Positions 60,420 to 64,000 of a stretch of DNA of 64,000 nucleotides are shown here, in pieces (the first letter of the stretch is position 1; every line of letters begins with the position of its first letter). The position numbers were made by a program, and so were the translations under genes. The stretch lies in NCBI GenBank assembly GCA_035236585.1, contig CP141132.1, positions 45,511,880 through 45,575,879 on the forward strand. Direction: 5' to 3'. Under the pieces are notes generated by a model. The model worked only from the letters and a program-made list of their open reading frames with translations. It was not told the origin of the DNA and ran no database searches. This DNA is from Warburgia ugandensis (taxonomy: Eukaryota; Streptophyta; Magnoliopsida; Canellales; Canellaceae).

Positions 60420-62100
60420 ATTTGGGACACTTTGGGACACTTCCTGTCATTCTCCCTGGGTTGAGAAGAACTCATCTAGAGTTGTTTGCATTGTCCTCTC
60501 GATTGTATGATTAAATGTTCACTACATTCAAAGTGTCTAAAACTTCAAAATTCACTGGTAGCTCAATCTTGTAAGCATTCTCACCAATTTTCTTGAAAAC
60601 TTTGAAAGAAGCTACTCTTGGTTTGAGTTTTGAGTGCTAACTTTGAGGAAAGTGATCCATTGTAAGATGAACCTGTACCAAATCTCTTTCTTGAAATTAA
60701 ATAGATTTTTTGTTTATCTGCTAGATTCTTATACTTTGGGTACTAAATCCATTGGACTCAAAGGATTCTCTCCTTATGCCATTTCAAAAGGAATACAACC
60801 ATAATTAGATTATAAGAACTGTTAAAAGAAAATTTAATTTAAGCTAACAATAAATCCTATAAACTAATATTCTTTCCCACAAAGCCTTGTAGTAGATTCC
60901 CTAAACTTCTATTAATAACTTTTGTTTGCACATTGGTTTGAGGATGACATGAAGAACTAAATTGCAGTTGAGTTCCAACCTTTCTCCATAACATACTTAA
61001 GAAGTGACTCATATACTTAGGATTTTGATTTGATGTGAGCGTAGAATGCCATGGAGTTTAACGACTTCTCTAAAATACAAGTCCATCACATGTGAAGCAT
61101 CCATAGTCTTAATGTGGGCTATGAAATGCACCATTTTTGAGAAACAATCAACAACCATCATAACTAAATCTTTATTTCCTTGCGTTCATAGTTGCCCAAT
61201 GACAAAGTCCATGCAAACCTCTTACCTAAGAGAGTTAGGAATAGATAACAAAGTGTATAGACCTATGTTTTGTAGCTTACTTTTTTGCTAGGTGATATGT
61301 CCTGCATCAGTTCATGTGCTTAAAAATGTCTCTTGCCATTTTTAGCCAAAATAATCTATCTTTCACAAAGAGTTTTATCTCTCAAAAAGTGGCCAACAAG
61401 GCCTCCATCATGAGTTTCAAATATAATTGCTTCTCTAAGGTAACATTTTAGAATACATGAGAATTTCCCTTGAAAAGAAACCCATCTTGCATTAGAAATT
61501 GATGATAAGAACCATTCTCATAATTGTTCCATAAATGAAGAGAAACCCATCTTACATTCGAATACAAGGAGTGTCACCTACTGAAGGTGTTGTGACTATG
61601 TTTTAAGTACCTAATTTAGTTGATAAAAAAACTAAAAAGATTAAATAAATTTGGCCCACATAACATTTCTTCTACTTAGCATCTATTGACACTAAAGAAA
61701 TCTTAGACCGTCATGATTTAAAAATAGCACAGATGGCCATGGAAAGAAATATTTGCTCCAATGTTCTAACACCCTCATAGTGGTATAGAACTCCTTATCA
61801 TAAGTGGAGTAATTTTTGTAAGAATCATTAAGTTTTTTGTTAGAAAAGGAAATTGGTTTTTCTTTTAGGTTAAGAATTGTACCAATTCCTACTTTGGAAG
61901 TATCACATTTGACCTTAAAGATACAACCAAAGTTACGTAAAGAGAGAACACAAACATTTGTTACCTTTTATTTGGTGAGTTCAAAGATTCGTTGTGCTTC
62001 TTCTATCCACTTGAATTTTCAACTTTTAAACATTTTTTAATTGGAGTGATCATAGAATTAAATTTTTTGATAAATCATGATTAGAAAGAAGCAAGGCCAA
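60420..62100 (-). pseudogene. Ty3/gypsy pol relic: end of RT, RNase H, integrase
   Basis: Read leftward: RT thumb FLGLASFY (about 62085-62060); FKWIEEAQ (about 62005); RNase H KCDTSKVGIGTIL, KPISFSNKKLNDSYKNYSTY, DKEF and NHDGLRF (61900-61690); integrase zinc part EAIIFETHDGGLVGHFLRDK (about 61430); catalytic core [19 protein letters not shown] (about 61165-61115); C-terminal FKVFKKIGENAYKIELP (about 60605-60555). Stops and frameshifts are scattered throughout. The motif wording suggests a chromovirus of the CRM/Galadriel type rather than the Tekay type of element B. The RT side is cut off by the CACTA element at 62105. Confidence 0.88.
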
Positions 62101-62114
62101 GAAACACTACTACA

Positions 62115-62710
62115 CAGGGGGCTTTTAAAGTTGCTTAAAAGTGATAATAGAAGTAGCTTAAGAAGGGACTTCCACTGAGCTGACTTGGAAAGTCATTTAC
62201 ATAAACAACTTTAAAGGTTGCAAACATTTAAAGTTGTTTTTTTAAGAGACTTCAAAAGTTTGACACTTTTGAAGTCGTTTACATAAAAATAACTTCTAAA
62301 GTCAACAACTTCAGAAGTCATTTTTTATAAGCAACTTCAAAAACAACCAAATTTTGATTGTCTTTTGAAGTCGCTTCCAAAAAATTTCTTCTAAAGTTGA
62401 TGACTTTAGAAGTCGTTTTTGTATAAGCAACTTCAAAAGAATCTCATTTGGATGAACTTTTGAAGTCGCTTATATATAAATGAGTTCAAAAGTTAGAAGT
62501 CTTTTTCATATAAGCAACTTTGAAAGTTTAACATTTTTTATTATCTTTTTAAGTCATTTCTTTATAATCGACTTCAAAAGTTAACACTTTTAAAGTCATT
62601 TTTTATTAAATGACTTCAAAATATCTGGACTTTTAAAGTCATTTTTGATTAAATGACTTTAAAAATTCCCATGTTTTAAAGTTGTTTAGTGAAAAATGAG
62701 TTTAAAAGTA
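62115..62710. repeat. CACTA subterminal repeats
   Basis: More than a dozen copies, in both orientations, of a 12-16 base motif of the type CTTTTGAAGTCGTTT / AAACGACTTCAAAAG, often paired as inverted repeats (for example near 62260-62290, 62355-62420 and 62455-62470). In this superfamily such motifs bind the transposase. Confidence 0.85.
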
Positions 62711-62859
62711 TTTTTTTCAAATTTATATTATTGATATAAATTTATATCGCTTAGTGACCACTTGTATACAATTGAATAACAAACATCCCATGTACACTTG
62801 ATATTTAAACAATGTTTATAAACATTAAATACCTGTTAATATACAACATTCATCTACTT

Positions 62860-63235
62860 TTTAATACACAATACCACCTGTATACATTAAAATGCTTCAA
62901 TTTCCACAAACATGAAAAACTAACAACCACTACAATACATCCACATCTTAATTTATTGATACATTACCACCTATGTATGCATTGAATAATAAACATTCTA
63001 TGCACCTAATACTTTGAACAATCTTTATAAGCATGAAAAACCAAACATCATATACACTTAATACTTCAATCTCCATACACATTCCAAACTACCATCCACT
63101 GTAATGCATTGACATCTTTCTTGATACACTACCACCTATGTATACATTGAATAAAAAAGATTCTATACACCTGATATAAACAATCTTTATAAACATGAAA
63201 AACCAAACATCTAATACAACAGGCACTCACTTCTT
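62860..63235. repeat. Tandem repeat of about 165-190 bases inside the CACTA element
   Basis: ACCACCTATGTAT(G/A)CATTGAATA and CAATCTTTATAA(G/A)CATGAAAAACC recur near 62960/63030 and 63130/63180, with a more diverged unit from about 62870. Non-coding and AT-rich. Confidence 0.7.
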
Positions 63236-63684
63236 TCTTAATACCCTGAATCATTCTTAAAATATAACACTTAATACATCCATAATGGCTCCAAAACATC
63301 TTTACTCATCATTATTCATCCACATCTATCTTGAAAATAATTTATATAAGAAACTATAACATATGCATTTTCTATAACATCCACATTCACTTCATTTGTA
63401 AATCCATATACATTCACATCTACTTTCACACTCTAAGTAAACCTCTCATTCTTCATCTCATAAAAGTTATATAATTCAACTGCCACATATTTGCTTCATG
63501 TTCAAACTCCAAATTCACTTCACCCATACTCATTTATTCTCACACTTCAAATTTCCACTCATTCATTGGTTAAAATACAAATATATATATCAAAGAAAAT
63601 AATAAAATCTAAAGGAACACACATAAGTCAATGAAAAAAATACTTTATTATGTATTTTAGGTTCATGTAGTTACTCCAAGTAAT

Positions 63685-63786
63685 CTAATTGAAACTCATT
63701 ACATACTTAGCCCATTCAATTTGTATTTCATTGAGATTTACTTTGGAGTATCTCTTCTTATCTGCCCACTTAGAATGCATAGCAAC
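63685..63786 (-). CDS. CACTA-encoded Ulp1-like protease, last exon
   Basis: On the minus strand an acceptor GTATTTCAG precedes 33 codons and a TAG stop: VAMHSKWADKKRYSKVNL then NEIQIEWAKYVMSFN. This wording (basic, YS/YT...EI...EWA.YVM) matches the C-termini of Ulp1-like proteins carried by plant CACTA elements. The phase is 0, in register with the previous exon. It is too short to stand out as a frame by itself. Confidence 0.7.
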   Translation of the reverse strand, partial: VAMHSKWADKKRYSKVNLNEIQIEWAKYVMSFN

Positions 63787-63883
63787 CTGAAATACAATAT
63801 ATTTAATTAAGCTAAAACCTTTTAACTAGATCCATAAAAACTGTAGAAAAATATAAGATTATGCAAAATAAAAAGAGTTCTAC

Positions 63884-64000
63884 CTTTTTTAAATGGGATA
63901 TAGGAGTACTATCGAATACGAGGGTCCTCATTGACCTTAAGACATAATACCTACACTCACAATCAGACTGTTGTTTAGGGCACTGTGCAATAAGGACAAC
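63884..64000 (-). CDS. CACTA-encoded Ulp1/C48-type protease, penultimate exon (partial)
   Basis: 39 codons, open to the window edge, ending at donor AAAAAG/GTAGAAC. Residues CPKQQSDCECRYYVLRSMR align with the catalytic-cysteine block of C48 (Ulp1) peptidases, usually C-P-x-Q-x-x-S-x-x-C-G-Y-Y-V. The candidate nucleophile Cys is present, but the Gly after it is Arg. Ulp1 enzymes remove SUMO-like modifiers; the role of these copies in CACTA elements is unclear. The rest, including the catalytic His and Asp, lies beyond 64000. Confidence 0.72.

Larger units (their letters stand above)
62105..64000 (-). mobile_element. CACTA (En/Spm) DNA transposon, one end, continues past the window
   Basis: Begins CACTACTACACAGGGGGC, a CACTA-type terminus. 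Dense subterminal repeats, a spacer with tandem repeats and then protease exons read toward this end follow. Its gene direction is leftward, so 62105 is the 3' end of the element. It landed inside the RT region of the gypsy relic. The other terminus and the 3-base TSD cannot be checked here. Confidence 0.82.

Overview
This is nuclear DNA of a flowering plant. The evidence is AT-rich non-coding sequence, several Ty3/gypsy LTR retrotransposons nested inside one another, MITE-like hairpins, a CACTA transposon, and one intron-containing host gene of the D14/KAI2 hydrolase family. About one gene in 64 kb suggests a repeat-rich, medium-to-large genome. I cannot name the species. No bacterial features, rRNA, tRNA or CRISPR array were seen.

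Layout. 1-10863 is the decayed 3' end of gypsy element A with its long LTR (from 2070), interrupted by non-autonomous element C (5361-9744; target-site duplication [TSD] ATCCA; tRNA-Asp-type primer site; one gag-like frame). 10945-45647 is another LTR (H), split by element B (11434-43306; TSD GGAAT). B is a Tekay/Del-like gypsy element with decayed gag-pol. B was hit by solo LTR G (13058-17041; TSD ATAAT), solo LTR F (17984-20681, minus; TSD GTACA) and solo LTR D (26299-38960; TSD TTTCA). D was itself hit by element E (28842-36910, minus; TSD TCCAT/CCCAT). Removing D rejoins the B integrase C-terminus in frame. E is the strangest object here. It has one normal LTR, gag fused by deletion to the last part of pol, and a second LTR that turns back on itself as a palindrome of about 1.9 kb per arm, so both outer ends of the inserted DNA are the same (U5) LTR end.

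46915-52047 holds the only convincing host gene, a DLK2-type (DWARF14-LIKE2) alpha/beta hydrolase on the minus strand. It has two exons that join to 270 residues, a Ser97-Asp218-His247 triad, a 4.3 kb intron, a TATA box and a CT-rich 5' leader. Upstream of it are a G-rich tract, a local duplication, a possible LINE endonuclease scrap and an unidentified exon-like open frame.

54602-57234 is solo LTR I (minus, TSD TAGAT). It is related to H and still carries the unoccupied version of the site that B entered. 60420-62100 is a minus-strand gypsy pol relic (end of RT, RNase H, integrase). A CACTA transposon starts at 62105 and runs off the window, with dense subterminal repeats and the last two exons of an Ulp1/C48-type protease.

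Insertion order read from nesting: H first, then A and B, then C (in A) and G, F, D (in B), then E (in D). LTR divergence counted by eye agrees: about 14 differences in 400 bases for B and about 1 percent for E.
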